Positions 29,574-41,119 of a DNA stretch of 64,000 bases are shown piece by piece. The stretch is from Nitrosospira briensis C-128. GTDB taxonomy: Bacteria; Pseudomonadota; Gammaproteobacteria; Burkholderiales; Nitrosomonadaceae. The notes under the pieces are model-generated. The model made no database searches and was not told the origin of the DNA. It worked only from the letters and a program-made list of their open reading frames with translations. Position 1 is the stretch's first letter, and each line of letters opens with the position of its first letter. The translations under genes were made by a program, and so were the position numbers. The stretch covers positions 2,604,001 through 2,668,000 of the forward strand of contig NZ_CP012371.1 in the NCBI RefSeq assembly GCF_000619905.2, written 5' to 3'.

Positions 29574-30989
29574 TTAATCAAGCGCCTCGCAATCGAATGC
29601 ATCACAGTTGGCAAGATCGGATTTGCCGCAAGCGGGAACTTGTGCCGATAGCTGGCGCAAAGCGCTACGCAGGCCTTCTTCCAGAGTGGGGTGATAAAAC
29701 GGCAAGCGCAGCATATCATGCACCGTGAGTGAACGCTCGATAGCCAGCGCCACCAAATGTGCCATATGCTCCCCGGCAGGGGCGCACATTTCAGCGCCGA
29801 GCAGCCGACCGCTTTCCGGTTCGGCATAAAGACGCAGGATGCCCTTGTTGCGCTGACCTACCCTGGCGCGACCCTGGTGTTTAAAACACGCTTCTCCCGT
29901 CAGTATTTTATTGGCGTCGAGTGGATTGAAGCGCCTGCCTATCATTGCGATATTAGGATCGGTAAAGACTATCGCGAGCGGGACGCGACGCTTGAAATAC
30001 ATCGGGTCGCGACGGGTCGCATTGATTCCGGCGATATGTCCCTCATCCGCCGCCTCATGCAGAAGAGGTATCCGGTCATTGATGTCGCCGGCCATGAAAA
30101 CCGGCAGATCGGCTATTTGCATAGTATGAGGATCAACTGGAGGCAGTCCGTGCTCATCGAGTTCGATACCCAACGTTTCCAGCCCAAGGTTGTCGATATT
30201 TGGCCGCCGGCCCAGGCTAACGAGAACACTGTCGACCACAGCCTCCTTACTTCCGGCACGGACTTGCATACCACCGTTGGACGCATGCAGATCAGCCTTT
30301 TGCCCCAGATGAACAGGGAATTCCTGTTGCAGAAGTTCTGTCGCGACGGCATTGACGTTGGGGTCACTCAATCCCGCAATGGCAGTTTTCTGGTCAAACG
30401 CCACTATGTTCACGCCTAGCCGCGAAAGTGCCTGGGCCATTTCCACACCGACCGGGCCCAGGCCTATCACTGCCATGCGGGAAGGCAGCGTTTGCTGTTC
30501 GAATAAGGTATCCGTAGTGAGCAATTGCCTTCCGAAAGCATGCCATGGCTCAGGCACGACCGGGCGTGAGCCGGTAGCGATGATAATACTGCGTGCGCGG
30601 AGCTCGCGCCCGTTTACTTCCAGCCTTCCTGCTCCAAGCAAACGCGCGCGACCGGAAATCGCGCGCTCGCCCAGTGCTTCGGTGGTCTTCAGCGTGCTGG
30701 CAACAAAATCATCGCGCAGCCGGCGTACATGCCGCAGCGCAGCGGGAATATCGAGTGTGAGAGAACCTGCTCCCCGAATACCAAATTCCTCAAACGTGTT
30801 ACGAGCGTGAAAGGCATTCGCTGCCTCGATCAGCGCTTTGGAAGGCATGCAACCAACGCGGGCACAGACCGTTCCCCATGGTCCATCGTTGATGAGGATG
30901 AAATTGGAGGTTTGCTTCTTCACTTCATTCAATGCAGCCAAACCCCCCGTACCGGCCCCGATAATGACGACGTCGTATGATTCATTCAT
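29574..30989 (-). CDS. dihydrolipoyl dehydrogenase-like FAD disulfide oxidoreductase
   Basis: Class I pyridine-nucleotide disulfide oxidoreductase, 471 residues. The FAD motif is DVVIIGAGTGGLAAL and the redox disulfide is in GTVCARVGCMPSKALIEAA. NAD(P) binding is at MAVIGLGPVGVEMAQAL, the second FAD motif at LPVFMAGDIND, and the C-terminal His-Glu pair in PFYHPTLEEGLRSAL. The active-site sequence CARVGCMPSK departs from the usual CLNVGCIPSK of pyruvate-dehydrogenase E3, and no E1/E2 gene is near. It is therefore better read as a stand-alone family member than as the complex's lpd. Acceptor unknown. Confidence 0.85.
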   Translation of the reverse strand: MNESYDVVIIGAGTGGLAALNEVKKQTSNFILINDGPWGTVCARVGCMPSKALIEAANAFHARNTFEEFGIRGAGSLTLDIPAALRHVRRLRDDFVASTLKTTEALGERAISGRARLLGAGRLEVNGRELRARSIIIATGSRPVVPEPWHAFGRQLLTTDTLFEQQTLPSRMAVIGLGPVGVEMAQALSRLGVNIVAFDQKTAIAGLSDPNVNAVATELLQQEFPVHLGQKADLHASNGGMQVRAGSKEAVVDSVLVSLGRRPNIDNLGLETLGIELDEHGLPPVDPHTMQIADLPVFMAGDINDRIPLLHEAADEGHIAGINATRRDPMYFKRRVPLAIVFTDPNIAMIGRRFNPLDANKILTGEACFKHQGRARVGQRNKGILRLYAEPESGRLLGAEMCAPAGEHMAHLVALAIERSLTVHDMLRLPFYHPTLEEGLRSALRQLSAQVPACGKSDLANCDAFDCEALD

Positions 30990-31304
30990 GATGACTTCTC
31001 CTGCAATATAACGGTATTGAACCTAAGTGGCTGGCAAGGTGGGCGAGCAGAAACATGAACGTGTAACTGGCTAAACGTTATCTCAGTCGGCTGCCTGAGA
31101 TAACTTGTAACTTCAGATAACTTCAGGTAAGTGACGACAAATGCAGCAGTGCGAACCGAAAGGTTCGCTGAACCAGTAAGCCAACGCTGTTTTCGCGGAC
31201 ACAATCGCTGCCGGTTCCGGGAATGCTGTATCGCCCGGTGTTGTGCGCGCGTCGTGTAAGGTAAAGGCGATCTTGCAGGGACGCCTGGTCTTTAATATAT
31301 CGGG
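30990..31304. other. intergenic region
   Basis: 315 bases between the Sel1-repeat gene and the flavoprotein gene. It contains a short direct repeat (AACTTCAG twice near 31110-31125) and presumably the promoter of the flavoprotein gene. No gene is supported. Confidence 0.35.
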
Positions 31305-32138
31305 CTACGTTCCTGGCTCCGCCTGGTTAGGTTTTTTGCCGGTTGTTTTGGGTTTTGGCCTTGCGGCGAGCCAATCGCGTGAGGTTTTTTGCGCTTGCGC
31401 AAGTTGTTTGGGGCTAAGAGAGCGCATGATTTCGTCCCGAGCCGCTACAGCTTGCTGAACCCCGGCGGCAGCGGCAAGATTCAGCCATACGTAGCTCTGT
31501 ACCTGGTCGACAGCAAGACCATATCCAGTGCGGTAGATGAGGCCCAGCTCATACTGTGCAAGTCCGTAGCCTTGTTCTGCTGCCAGTTTAAGCCATTTCG
31601 CCGCTTCGGCGAAATCCTGAAGGGCGCCATTTCCAGTCAAATATAACAGGCCCAGCTTATATTGCGCATCGCTATCCCCCTTCTCCGCACTCTCTTGATA
31701 CAACCGCACCGCAAAATAATGATCATCCGTTGGCCCTGGTGCCGAAGGAGAGGCTGGCCCTGTGTTACGCGTCGCTGCTGTTCCGGCAGGCTGTTTGACG
31801 CCGGTGGTCGCCGCATTCAAGTGTTCTTCATGATCGCGTCCGGGATTGCCATTACCGGGAATTGCGGGTTTCTCCTGCTCGATTTCAGATATGGGTCCGA
31901 CGTAATAATCAGCCATGTTTTGTTCTATGATAAGCCAGACCAACGCAATCAGTAGCGCGGCCACGGTTAGTGTCGATCCCGTTACAAGATAAGCATGGGG
32001 GTTTCGCACCCAAAAGCGCTCTCTGCAATCGCGGCAGCGCACAGGGCGGAGGAACAGCATGGACAATGTCCGTTCCCCGGGTCGGGCACGAGAGCCATGC
32101 GTTTTTTTACTTCCGCACTTAATGCATTTCGGGTACAT
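31305..32138 (-). CDS. Sel1-repeat membrane protein with N-terminal zinc ribbon
   Basis: A 277-residue protein in four parts. An N-terminal four-cysteine ribbon (CIKCG, then CRDCRERFW) would bind zinc. A single membrane helix follows at about residues 52-70 (LVTGSTLTVAALLIALVWLI), then a low-complexity Pro/Thr/Gly linker. Two Sel1/TPR-like repeats follow (GDSDAQYKLGLLYLTGNG and GYGLAQYELGLIYRTGYG), then a basic tail rich in Lys and Pro. Sel1 repeats mediate protein contacts; no partner is suggested by the neighbours. Confidence 0.8.
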   Translation of the reverse strand: MYPKCIKCGSKKTHGSRARPGERTLSMLFLRPVRCRDCRERFWVRNPHAYLVTGSTLTVAALLIALVWLIIEQNMADYYVGPISEIEQEKPAIPGNGNPGRDHEEHLNAATTGVKQPAGTAATRNTGPASPSAPGPTDDHYFAVRLYQESAEKGDSDAQYKLGLLYLTGNGALQDFAEAAKWLKLAAEQGYGLAQYELGLIYRTGYGLAVDQVQSYVWLNLAAAAGVQQAVAARDEIMRSLSPKQLAQAQKTSRDWLAARPKPKTTGKKPNQAEPGT

Positions 32139-32370
32139 GGTATTTAGTATTGTGCTGTTCTACTAAAAAAGTGGGCGTTCCTGTATCTCGCGGAGTCTAA
32201 GTAGCGGCTGACCGAACGTCAATCCAGGCAGGAATGCCAAGGCACATCTCAGCGCAATCAACTTCCTGATGAGTTCGGTTGGCTGCGCATTCAGGCTACC
32301 CAGCCCCAACCTGATCCAGCGGATCGGGATGATTTCAGTATCGATGTCGATATGGATATGGTTTACCCGC

Positions 32371-33273
32371 TTAAATGCCGGCGCCACCGTCATATACCTC
32401 ATTACGTATCTGCGCTTGCGAGATAACACTGCCGGGCGGAATGCTGCGCGTAAGCCAGACGTTACCGCCAATGGTCGAGCCGCGCCCGATGGTGATACGG
32501 CCAAGAATGGTGGCGCCAGCGTAAATAATTACATCATCCTCGACAATAGGATGCCGAATATTCCCTTTTACTAGCGCACCATGCTCATCCGTGGGGAAGC
32601 GTTTGGCGCCCAGCGTTACGGCTTGATACAGGCGCACGTGTTCGCCAATGATAGCGGTTTCGCCAATGACTACGCCGGTGCCGTGATCGATGAAAAAACT
32701 GCCTCCAATCTTCGCCCCTGGATGGATCTCGATACCGGTGGCGGAATGGGCAATTTCCGAAATCATGCGTGCAATCAGCGGCGCGCCCAGGCAGTGCAGT
32801 TCATGCGCGAGGCGATAATGCGTTATGGCCGTGATGCCCGGATAACAGACCAGTACCTCGTCGAGGCTGCGGGCAGCCGGATCACCCTCGTACGCTGCCT
32901 GAATGTCGCTTTCCAGCAACGTTCGTACATGGGGTAATTGCCGGGCGAATGCCTGGGTGATGGCCGCAGCCTGTTCTCGATCCGAATCGCTTGTGGTTTC
33001 CAGGCCGGAAGTAAAGCGCAGTTCACGGCGCACTTGAACCAACAGTTCGCGGAGTGTGACATCCAAGGTGTGTCCGACGTAATAATCGACGCTCTCATTG
33101 GTGAGTTCGGGTAAGCCCAGGCGGTTCGGAAACAACACTGCACTCAGCCCATCCGCGATCCCGACCAGTATCTTGCGGGAGGGCAGTTTAGGCGGCCTGT
33201 CGCGCCTTTGCCGGTTTTCCAGTGATTTCACACGCAAGGCGCGCAGCTCGGCCACAACCTTGTCGATTTCCAA
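32371..33273 (-). CDS. epsC: serine O-acetyltransferase (EpsC/CysE type)
   Basis: Acetylates serine from acetyl-CoA as the first step of cysteine synthesis; 300 residues from the TTG at 33273. An N-terminal helical region precedes the left-handed beta-helix with ITHYRLAHELHCLGAPLIARMISEIAHSATGIEIHPGA (read in parts), then IDHGTGVVIGETAIIG and the hexapeptide repeats. The TTG is preferred because GAGAGGGACAGG stands just before it and the length fits the family. ATG codons at 33321-33324 are also in frame but directly abut the MITE end and have no spacing for a ribosome binding site. It is next to cysK on the same strand. Confidence 0.9.
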   Translation of the reverse strand: MEIDKVVAELRALRVKSLENRQRRDRPPKLPSRKILVGIADGLSAVLFPNRLGLPELTNESVDYYVGHTLDVTLRELLVQVRRELRFTSGLETTSDSDREQAAAITQAFARQLPHVRTLLESDIQAAYEGDPAARSLDEVLVCYPGITAITHYRLAHELHCLGAPLIARMISEIAHSATGIEIHPGAKIGGSFFIDHGTGVVIGETAIIGEHVRLYQAVTLGAKRFPTDEHGALVKGNIRHPIVEDDVIIYAGATILGRITIGRGSTIGGNVWLTRSIPPGSVISQAQIRNEVYDGGAGI

Positions 33274-33324
33274 ACCTGTCCCTCTCGATGATGAGTATCC
33301 TGTTTTTCCTGATTTTGCCATCAT

Positions 33325-33542
33325 CCTAAATCCGGTAGTTGGACGGGGTGAAGTGTACGGTTTTTGGGGTGCAGGGCAAGGCGCAACGACGCGGAATGGT
33401 CGTTCCATTCCAAGAAGTTGCAACGCAGCCATGTGCCGCAAAAACTGTGCAATTCTCCCCGTAGCGCCCTCACCCGGAAGGTGAGCGTCAAATAATATGA
33501 AATATTGTTATTAATCATGACACTGATCTATCAAATGAGCGG

Positions 33543-33560
<18 letters not shown>
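33325..33560. mobile_element. MITE-like element, copy A (236 bp)
   Basis: Ends are inverted repeats CCTAAATCCGGTAGTTG (33325-33341) and its complement (33544-33560). The flanks ATCAT and ATTAT resemble a decayed 5-bp target duplication. The body matches copy B at 42373-42758 in opposite orientation but lacks its central GC-rich block of about 150 bases. No transposase is present. The element separates cysK from epsC and overlaps the 3' end of cysK. Confidence 0.85.
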
Positions 33561-34538
<978 letters not shown>

Positions 34539-35117
34539 GCTTGCGACTTCCTTCAGTATGGGTTCCGGGCAAGCCTGTTCACGAATATGACGCCCGTGAG
34601 ATGGACATGTTTGGAAGACAGAACTTAAATTGTTTCAACCCACCCAATCCATTCGAGATGGGCTTTCTTGCAACCGTGGGTGAGGCGCATCCAGGCGTTG
34701 CGCGTTCATCAGAACGGCAGGTTTAATGTTTATTCAAGACGTATTGATTATAATACTTGGTTTATCGCAGGGTTTACGCGGTCTTCTCTATAATATCTCG
34801 CTGAAATCATTGAGTTATTTTAACATGAGTATAAGCGTCGGAGTAACCATTTGACTGAGGTCAATCGTGGAACGCAGGCGACGTCCCGCTCTTCAGGTAC
34901 TACTTTGATGCTTGTAGTCTGCTCCGGAAACGAGACCGCTTATTCAAGCCGGGCGTCCAACATTTGCAAGTATTGTAAACCAGGAACGATGCCGCTTCTT
35001 GATACTGACACTGACACTGCATTGAATCTCAAAGACAGGGCAGGGCGATTGCCCGAGTCTTCATGCAACTCCTATTCATATCGGCAAAGATGATCCCAAT
35101 GATCCATAAGGCACGGC
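34539..35117. other. intergenic region upstream of aroA
   Basis: 579 bases between the divergent cysK and aroA. Two TATAAT-like hexamers (near 34749 and 34790) may be promoter elements for the aroA operon. An 80-codon plus frame at 34851-35093 has no ribosome binding site or coding character and is not called. The aroA neighbours serC, pheA, hisC and tyrA that often precede it are absent. Confidence 0.4.
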
Positions 35118-36431
35118 GTGAGTTTTATTGATCTCCCGGCCGTCAAGACTGCTCAGGGCACGGTGCGCCTGCCTGGCTCCAAAAGTATTTCCAACCGCAT
35201 TCTATTGCTTGCTGCATTGGCCGACGGCGCGACAGTTATACGTGACCTGCTTGTTTCCGACGATACGGCGCGAATGCTGGAAGCACTTGAGGCGCTGGGT
35301 GTGCCCATCGCCCTGATCAATGAAAATTGTTATCGGGTGCAAGGTATAGGCGGAAAGTTGCCTCTCCGTTTCCCCATCAGTGAAGCGAGTTTATTCCTGG
35401 GTAATGCAGGCACGGCTTTCCGTCCTTTGACCGCCGTGCTGGCGCTGGCTCAGGGATATTACAAATTATCGGGTGTACCGCGCATGCATGAACGCCCTAT
35501 CGGCGATCTGGTGAGCGCGTTACGCCAGTGGGGGGCGGATATAACCTATTTGGGCAATGAAGGTTTTCCGCCGCTTCAAATCAAGCCCGGGCGGATCCAC
35601 GGAGAGGAAATTACGGTGAGGGGCGATGTATCCAGCCAGTTCCTGACAGGTCTGCTGATGGCTTTGCCCTTATCCGCAATGCGTTTCAATCATACGTCGA
35701 CGATAACGGTGGTGGGAGAATTGATCTCGCGGCCTTATATCGAGTTGACCATAGCGCTGATGGCCCGTTTCGGCGTGCAGGTGGAGCGTGAGGAATGGCA
35801 CCGCTTCACTATGCGCTCAGGCCAACGCTACCTCAGCCCGGGCGAGATATTTGTCGAGGGCGATGCATCCTCCGCTTCGTATTTCCTCGCCGCCGGCGCC
35901 ATCGGTGCCGGTCCGGTGCGAGTAGAGGGTATCGGTCATGGCAGCCTTCAGGGAGATGTCCGTTTTGCTGAAGTGCTGGAAGAAATGGGAGCACGCATCA
36001 GCGTGGGCAATAACTGGATCGAGGCAAGCGCTCCTGCGTCTGGTGGTCTGCGGGCCGTTGATCTCGACTGCAACCATATTCCGGACGCCGCCATGACGCT
36101 TGCAGTGGCGGCGTTGTTCGCCGTTGGTACCACCACGCTCAGGAATATCGCCAGTTGGCGGGTGAAAGAAACCGATCGCCTCGCGGCAATGGCAAAGGAA
36201 TTGCGCAAGTTGGGGGCGGTGGTGGAGGAGGGCGCGAATTTTCTGCGTATCACTCCGCCAACCGATAGACTCACCAAGGATGCAGCGATTGATACGTATG
36301 ACGACCACCGGATGGCCATGTGCTTTTCGCTGGCGTCTTTTGGCGCGCCTGTGCGTATCAACGAACCCGATTGCGTCGCCAAGACTTTTCCCGGCTATTT
36401 TGAAAAGTTCGCGGCCATCGTCAGTCCCTGA
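35118..36431 (+). CDS. aroA: 3-phosphoshikimate 1-carboxyvinyltransferase (EPSP synthase)
   Basis: Sixth step of the shikimate pathway, 437 residues, GTG start with AAGG upstream. Both signatures are present: [17 protein letters not shown] and the later [19 protein letters not shown] with [15 protein letters not shown]. Substrate-binding KSISNR is at the N-terminus ([17 protein letters not shown]). The class I pattern fits a glyphosate-sensitive type. It is followed after 39 bases by cmk and then rpsA, the conserved order. Confidence 0.97.
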   Translation: MSFIDLPAVKTAQGTVRLPGSKSISNRILLLAALADGATVIRDLLVSDDTARMLEALEALGVPIALINENCYRVQGIGGKLPLRFPISEASLFLGNAGTAFRPLTAVLALAQGYYKLSGVPRMHERPIGDLVSALRQWGADITYLGNEGFPPLQIKPGRIHGEEITVRGDVSSQFLTGLLMALPLSAMRFNHTSTITVVGELISRPYIELTIALMARFGVQVEREEWHRFTMRSGQRYLSPGEIFVEGDASSASYFLAAGAIGAGPVRVEGIGHGSLQGDVRFAEVLEEMGARISVGNNWIEASAPASGGLRAVDLDCNHIPDAAMTLAVAALFAVGTTTLRNIASWRVKETDRLAAMAKELRKLGAVVEEGANFLRITPPTDRLTKDAAIDTYDDHRMAMCFSLASFGAPVRINEPDCVAKTFPGYFEKFAAIVSP

Positions 36432-36470
36432 CCGGCAGAATCCGGGTAAATTTTATCGAGGCGGTTTTTC

Positions 36471-37157
36471 ATGAATACGAATATTAATGACGTTCCCGTA
36501 ATCGCCATTGATGGCCCTTCCGCTTCCGGCAAAGGCACCGTTGCACAACGGGTGGCGGCAAAACTGGGGTTTCACTATCTCGACAGTGGTGCGCTCTACC
36601 GGTTGGTAGCGCTGGCAACGATGCGTGCGGGGGTCGACCTGGGCGATGAAAGAACAATAAGCGATGTTGCCGCAAGCCTGGATGTCGTCTTTAAGGATGA
36701 AGAAATCCGGTTGGGCAATGAAAACGTCACCGATGCGATCCGCACGGAAGCGTGCGGTAACTCGGCTTCCAGAATAGCCGCTTATCCGCTGGTCAGAGCC
36801 GCGCTATTAGCGCGGCAACGCGCATTTTGCCAGCTTCCCGGCCTGGTGGCGGACGGCCGCGATATGGGGTCGGTCGTTTTTCCCGAAGCCGTTCTCAAAA
36901 TATTTCTCACGGCAAGTGCTGAAACGCGAGCCCAACGGCGCCATAAGCAGTTGATGGAAAAAGGGATAGGTGCTAATATTGCCACCCTTTTGCAGGATAT
37001 ACGAGACCGCGATGCCCGCGACAGCAATCGGAGCGTGGCGCCATTGCAACTGGGTACGGATACAACGTTGCTGGATACGACTTCCCTCGACATAACACAA
37101 GCCGTGGATAGCGTACTAAAGCAATATATTGAAATCTGTGCACAAGATCGCAGGTGA
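36471..37157 (+). CDS. cmk: cytidylate kinase
   Basis: Phosphorylates CMP and dCMP, 228 residues. The P-loop is [14 protein letters not shown]; the CMP-binding segment is [27 protein letters not shown] and the lid region with [11 protein letters not shown] follow. GAGGCGG precedes the ATG. It is part of the aroA-cmk-rpsA cluster. Confidence 0.97.
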   Translation: MNTNINDVPVIAIDGPSASGKGTVAQRVAAKLGFHYLDSGALYRLVALATMRAGVDLGDERTISDVAASLDVVFKDEEIRLGNENVTDAIRTEACGNSASRIAAYPLVRAALLARQRAFCQLPGLVADGRDMGSVVFPEAVLKIFLTASAETRAQRRHKQLMEKGIGANIATLLQDIRDRDARDSNRSVAPLQLGTDTTLLDTTSLDITQAVDSVLKQYIEICAQDRR

Positions 37158-37548
37158 AAAACTGAAGTCAGCTTCGCCTCTCGATGCACTTGTATCAGGT
37201 GGCCGCAGTCGCAGCGAGCGAGCCAGGAAAAAGAATAGAAAGAAGAAGAATGCAGGCGCCATAAACGCTACAGTATGATAATAGCACGTTCGACTAATAC
37301 GTGTTATGGATAAAACTTTGCTTTTATGGCAAAGATTCAGGTCTCGGCGCATGAAAAATAGTTGAAATATGGAAATAGGGTTGTCCAGGCAATGGATCAA
37401 GTAGTCAAGTAGTTAAGGAGTATGGCTGGTGCTGTCTGATCGCACTTTTTCCGGGCAAAAGGAGCGTGCGGTCTGATCGGGCACTTATTATTAACTTTTA
37501 ACCCCGTCGATTTTCTTTGACGGGATTCCAAACCAGGTATCTTCCACA
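37158..37548. other. rpsA upstream region
   Basis: 391 bases between cmk and rpsA with no supported gene. It holds a small stem CTTTGC/GCAAAG around 37318 and a direct repeat GTCTGATCG near 37433 and 37472. A 6-bp hairpin CCCGTC/GACGGG with a 10-base loop lies at 37503-37524, 24 bases before the rpsA ATG. The rpsA promoter should lie here, but I cannot place it. Confidence 0.45.
37503..37524 (+). promoter_or_regulatory. hairpin in the rpsA leader
   Basis: CCCGTC and GACGGG pair around GATTTTCTTT, 24 bases before the start codon, where only a weak Shine-Dalgarno sequence (AGGT) is seen. In E. coli, rpsA translation depends on leader hairpins rather than a strong ribosome binding site and is autoregulated by S1; a similar role here is inference. 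Confidence 0.4.
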
Positions 37549-39264
37549 ATGATTATTGCTTCCCCCGCTATAGATTCTTCCGAAAGTTTTGCGGCGTTAT
37601 TTGAAGAAAGTCTTTCCCGCCAGGAAATGCGTGTCGGTGAAGTCATCACCGCCCAGGTTGTTCGTGTTGATTACAACATTGTGGTTGTAAACGCCGGACT
37701 GAAATCGGAAAGCTTCATTCCTGTCGAAGAATTCAAGAATGATAAGGGCGAAATCGAGGTCAAGGCCGGCGATTTCGTGAGTGTCGCCATCGAGGCGCTC
37801 GAAGACGGCTACGGCGAAACCCGTTTATCGCGCGACAAGGCCAAACGGCTCACGGCCTGGCATGACCTGGAGGCTGCGATGGAAAGCGGCGCCATCGTCT
37901 CCGGCATCGTAAGCGGCAAGGTCAAGGGTGGTCTGACTGCCATGATCAACGGCATACGCGCTTTTCTTCCTGGTTCGCTGGTGGATATCCGTCCGGTCAA
38001 GGATACGACTCCATACGAAAACAAGGAGATGGAATTCAAGGTCATCAAGCTTGATCGCAAGCGCAATAATGTGGTTGTATCGCGTCGCGCGGTTCTGGAA
38101 GAAAGCCAGGGTGCGGATCGCCAGACCTTGCTTGCGAATTTGACGGAAGGTGCGATAGTCAAGGGTATTGTCAAGAACATAACGGACTATGGCGCATTCG
38201 TGGACCTGGGTGGTATAGACGGACTGTTGCACATCACGGATCTTGCATGGCGACGTGTGAAGCATCCTTCCGAAGTAATCAGCGTCGGTGATGAAGTCAC
38301 CGCCAAAGTGCTTAAATTCGATCAGGAAAAGAATCGCGTATCGCTGGGCATGAAGCAATTGAGCGAAGACCCATGGGTAGGTCTCTCCCGGCGTTATCCG
38401 CCGCATACCCGCCTGTTCGGAAAAGTCAGCAATCTGACCGATTATGGCGCGTTTGTTGAAATTGAGCAGGGTATCGAAGGGCTCGTGCATGTCTCTGAAA
38501 TGGATTGGACCAACAAAAACGTGTACCCCTCCAAAGTGGTGCAGTTGGGCGACGAAGTGGAAGTGATGATCCTGGAAATCGATGAGGAACGGCGGCGTAT
38601 CTCGCTCGGCATGAAGCAATGCAAGGTCAATCCGTGGGATGACTTTGCCATGAACCATCAAAAAGGCGACAAAGTGCGCGGGCAAATCAAGTCCATCACT
38701 GATTTCGGCGTTTTCATCGGATTGCAGGGCGGGATAGACGGATTGGTGCATCTTTCCGATCTCTCATGGAGCCAGCCGGGTGAAGAAGCAGTTCGCAATT
38801 ATAAGAAAGGCGACGAAGTTGAAGCCATGGTGTTATCCATCGATGTCGAGCGTGAACGGATTTCGCTGGGTATCAAGCAGTTGGAAGGCGACCCGTTCAA
38901 CAGCTTTGTCTCGATAAACGACAAGAATAGCCTCGTCAAAGGCACAGTCAAGTCGATTGATGCCAAGGGTGCGGTAATTGCGCTGGAGAATGATGTCGAA
39001 GGCTACCTGCGTGCATCCGAAGTGTCGCGCGACAGGGTCGAGGACATCCGCTCGCACCTGAAGGAAGGCGATACGGTCGAGGCAATGATAATCAACGTCG
39101 ATCGCAAGAATCGCGGCATTAATCTTTCCATCAAGGCCAAGGATATCGCAGAGGAATCCGACGCCATGCACAAGGTTACGGTGGATAGTGCTGCAAGCGC
39201 GGGAACCACCAGTTTGGGCGCGTTGCTTAAAGCCAAGATGGATGTTAAAAATACTGAACAATAA
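37549..39264 (+). CDS. rpsA: 30S ribosomal protein S1
   Basis: RNA-binding ribosomal protein that unfolds mRNA leaders, 571 residues. Six S1 domains can be followed by their repeats, for example [55 protein letters not shown] and [19 protein letters not shown]. The start is ATG at 37549 with a weak upstream AGGT and a leader hairpin. It is followed closely by ihfB, as in most proteobacteria. Confidence 0.97.
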   Translation: MIIASPAIDSSESFAALFEESLSRQEMRVGEVITAQVVRVDYNIVVVNAGLKSESFIPVEEFKNDKGEIEVKAGDFVSVAIEALEDGYGETRLSRDKAKRLTAWHDLEAAMESGAIVSGIVSGKVKGGLTAMINGIRAFLPGSLVDIRPVKDTTPYENKEMEFKVIKLDRKRNNVVVSRRAVLEESQGADRQTLLANLTEGAIVKGIVKNITDYGAFVDLGGIDGLLHITDLAWRRVKHPSEVISVGDEVTAKVLKFDQEKNRVSLGMKQLSEDPWVGLSRRYPPHTRLFGKVSNLTDYGAFVEIEQGIEGLVHVSEMDWTNKNVYPSKVVQLGDEVEVMILEIDEERRRISLGMKQCKVNPWDDFAMNHQKGDKVRGQIKSITDFGVFIGLQGGIDGLVHLSDLSWSQPGEEAVRNYKKGDEVEAMVLSIDVERERISLGIKQLEGDPFNSFVSINDKNSLVKGTVKSIDAKGAVIALENDVEGYLRASEVSRDRVEDIRSHLKEGDTVEAMIINVDRKNRGINLSIKAKDIAEESDAMHKVTVDSAASAGTTSLGALLKAKMDVKNTEQ

Positions 39265-39273
39265 AGGGTGTCC

Positions 39274-39558
39274 ATGACAAAGTCTGAACTGATCTCGAGG
39301 CTTGCAGCCCGTTATCCGCAGTTGGGCGCGAAGGATGCCGAGCTTGCAGTCAAGGTGATACTTGATGCGATGGCCAAGAGTTTAGCGCAGGGACAGCGTA
39401 TTGAAATTCGTGGATTCGGCAGCTTCGATCTCAACTACCGGCCGCCGCGTGTCGGGCGTAATCCGAAATCCGGAGAGAAGGTCAAGGTGCCGGAAAAGTA
39501 TGTTCCCCATTTCAAGGCGGGGAAGGAAATGCGTGAGCGGGTCGATAACAAAACCTGA
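39274..39558 (+). CDS. ihfB: integration host factor subunit beta
   Basis: DNA-bending protein of the HU/IHF family, 94 residues. It opens [15 protein letters not shown] and carries the DNA-arm motif [27 protein letters not shown] lies before the ATG at 39274; a GTG two codons earlier is possible. It lies 9 bases after rpsA and ends before a good terminator. Confidence 0.96.
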   Translation: MTKSELISRLAARYPQLGAKDAELAVKVILDAMAKSLAQGQRIEIRGFGSFDLNYRPPRVGRNPKSGEKVKVPEKYVPHFKAGKEMRERVDNKT

Positions 39559-39587
39559 AAAATCGTATTGGATGGGTAGGTATAATG

Positions 39588-39619
39588 ACGGCAGGGTCGA
39601 AGGACCATGCCGTTTTTTT
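39588..39619 (+). terminator. rho-independent terminator after ihfB
   Basis: Stem ACGGCAGGGTC with GACCATGCCGT (one mismatch), a GAAG loop and seven T residues, 30 bases after the ihfB stop. It ends the cmk-rpsA-ihfB transcript. Confidence 0.85.
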
Positions 39620-39723
39620 AACTTATGTGAAGCGATTCAATTGATGCAATACGAAGAAATTGAGGTTCGAGGTATTTGACGGTTCATGCTGTTAACGATG
39701 TCTGGCCCCGGGGAAAAGGAATC

Positions 39724-39981
39724 ATGCGTTACCTGAGATGGTTCTTGCGCATCGCGCTGTTTCTGCTGCTGCTTGGCTTTACCGTGAGAAATGTCGAAAC
39801 GGTAACGCTACATTATTATTTCGGTTATGAATGGCACGCGCCGCTGGTACTGATAATATTATTGTTTTTCGCCCTCGGCGTAGCGATTGGCATCGGGTCC
39901 TGCCTCGGCAAGATATTCAGCCAAAGGCGGGAAATTTCGATATACAGAAAAAAATATCCTTCGCTGGATGAACAGCGATAA
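39724..39981 (+). CDS. lapA: LapA-domain (DUF1049) small membrane protein
   Basis: An 85-residue inner-membrane protein with two helices (LRIALFLLLLGFTVRNVETV and APLVLIILLFFALGVAIGIGS) and a basic C-terminus. In E. coli LapA works with LapB in controlling LpxC and lipopolysaccharide synthesis. AAAAGGA precedes the ATG at 39724. Here no lapB follows; the next gene is pyrF, which in E. coli comes after lapAB, so lapB may lie elsewhere or be lost from this cluster. Confidence 0.85.
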   Translation: MRYLRWFLRIALFLLLLGFTVRNVETVTLHYYFGYEWHAPLVLIILLFFALGVAIGIGSCLGKIFSQRREISIYRKKYPSLDEQR

Positions 39982-40153
39982 GAAAGCGCCAATCCGTCCT
40001 GCCCATCCAGGCAGAGCGGGAATGGGTCAACGTGCATTATGCGCACCATCAAAGACTCGCGAAGCTACGATATTTATCGAAAGCCCGTCTATCCAATATG
40101 AACTGAGCAGTTGTAAGTGCTTCCGCCAAATTCATTGAGAACGCACTGATCGT

Positions 40154-40870
40154 ATGAACGACCCAAGAATCATTATTGCCCTGGATTTTCCTGACGCAAA
40201 ACAGGCATTGGACCTGACGGCCAAGCTTGACCCTGCATCATGCAGGGTCAAAGTGGGAAAGGAGCTTTTTACCGCCGCGGGCCCGCAATTGGTCGAGAAA
40301 TTGATGGATAACGGATTTGAGGTTTTCCTCGATTTGAAATTTCACGATATTCCCAGCACTGTGGCGGGTGCATGCAAGGCCGCAGCAGGGTTGGGCGTTT
40401 GGATGATGAATATCCATGCGCTTGGGGGGAGAAAAATGCTCACGGCAGCCCGGGAAGCCGTGCCGGTGGGAAATACCAGGCTCATCGCCGTCACCCTCCT
40501 CACCAGCATGGGGTCGGAGGATATGAACGAGATTGGCCTGAAAGGCGACCCTCAGGATGTAGTCCAGCGACTGGCCTTGCTGGCGCGCGACTGCGGACTG
40601 GATGGGGTGGTGGCATCGGCGCTGGAGGCGCCCATGCTCAGGAAAATGATGGGCGAGAGCTTTTGCCTCGTCACACCGGGAATACGTCCGGCCGACGTTT
40701 CTCAGGGAGACCAGAAGCGGGTAACTTCTCCGTGCCAAGCAATTGAAAATGGCGCGGATTACCTCGTCATTGGCAGACCGGTCACACAGGCAGAAGACCC
40801 GGTAGGAATGCTGCGGCGACTGAACGAGGAAATCGGTGAATTGAAGGATGGGCAGGGGTTATCTGCTTGA
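40154..40870 (+). CDS. pyrF: orotidine 5'-phosphate decarboxylase
   Basis: Last step of UMP synthesis, 238 residues. The catalytic Asp-Lys-Asp set is in [19 protein letters not shown]; the N-terminal [11 protein letters not shown] and the C-terminal phosphate loop [12 protein letters not shown] are present. The ribosome binding site is weak. It lies in the lapA-pyrF order. Confidence 0.96.
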   Translation: MNDPRIIIALDFPDAKQALDLTAKLDPASCRVKVGKELFTAAGPQLVEKLMDNGFEVFLDLKFHDIPSTVAGACKAAAGLGVWMMNIHALGGRKMLTAAREAVPVGNTRLIAVTLLTSMGSEDMNEIGLKGDPQDVVQRLALLARDCGLDGVVASALEAPMLRKMMGESFCLVTPGIRPADVSQGDQKRVTSPCQAIENGADYLVIGRPVTQAEDPVGMLRRLNEEIGELKDGQGLSA

Positions 40871-41119
40871 AATTCCGCAATAACCCTGCGGTTGGTTAAA
40901 TTTGAAATGCCCTGGTTCCTGCCAGAACTTCCGTTTCCCCGATCGTTTCCAATTATCACTCCCAAGTAAGAGCGTCCTCGGTTTGGTGGCGATGATATAT
41001 ATGCTGCTTACCGAATTGACCCGCCGTCTCGTTGCGCGTAGAGTTCAAATACGGGAAGGCTTGCATTGTATTTTCAGATTTCAAGCGCATCCCATCCACC
41101 ACTACTGGAGGATAATGCC

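Noticed and set aside
33325-33441. N-terminal extension of the serine acetyltransferase
   Set aside because: These codons lie inside the MITE and match its copy elsewhere, so they are not an original part of the gene.
34851-35093. 80-codon frame upstream of aroA
   Set aside because: No ribosome binding site, low-complexity product and no homology; kept as intergenic.
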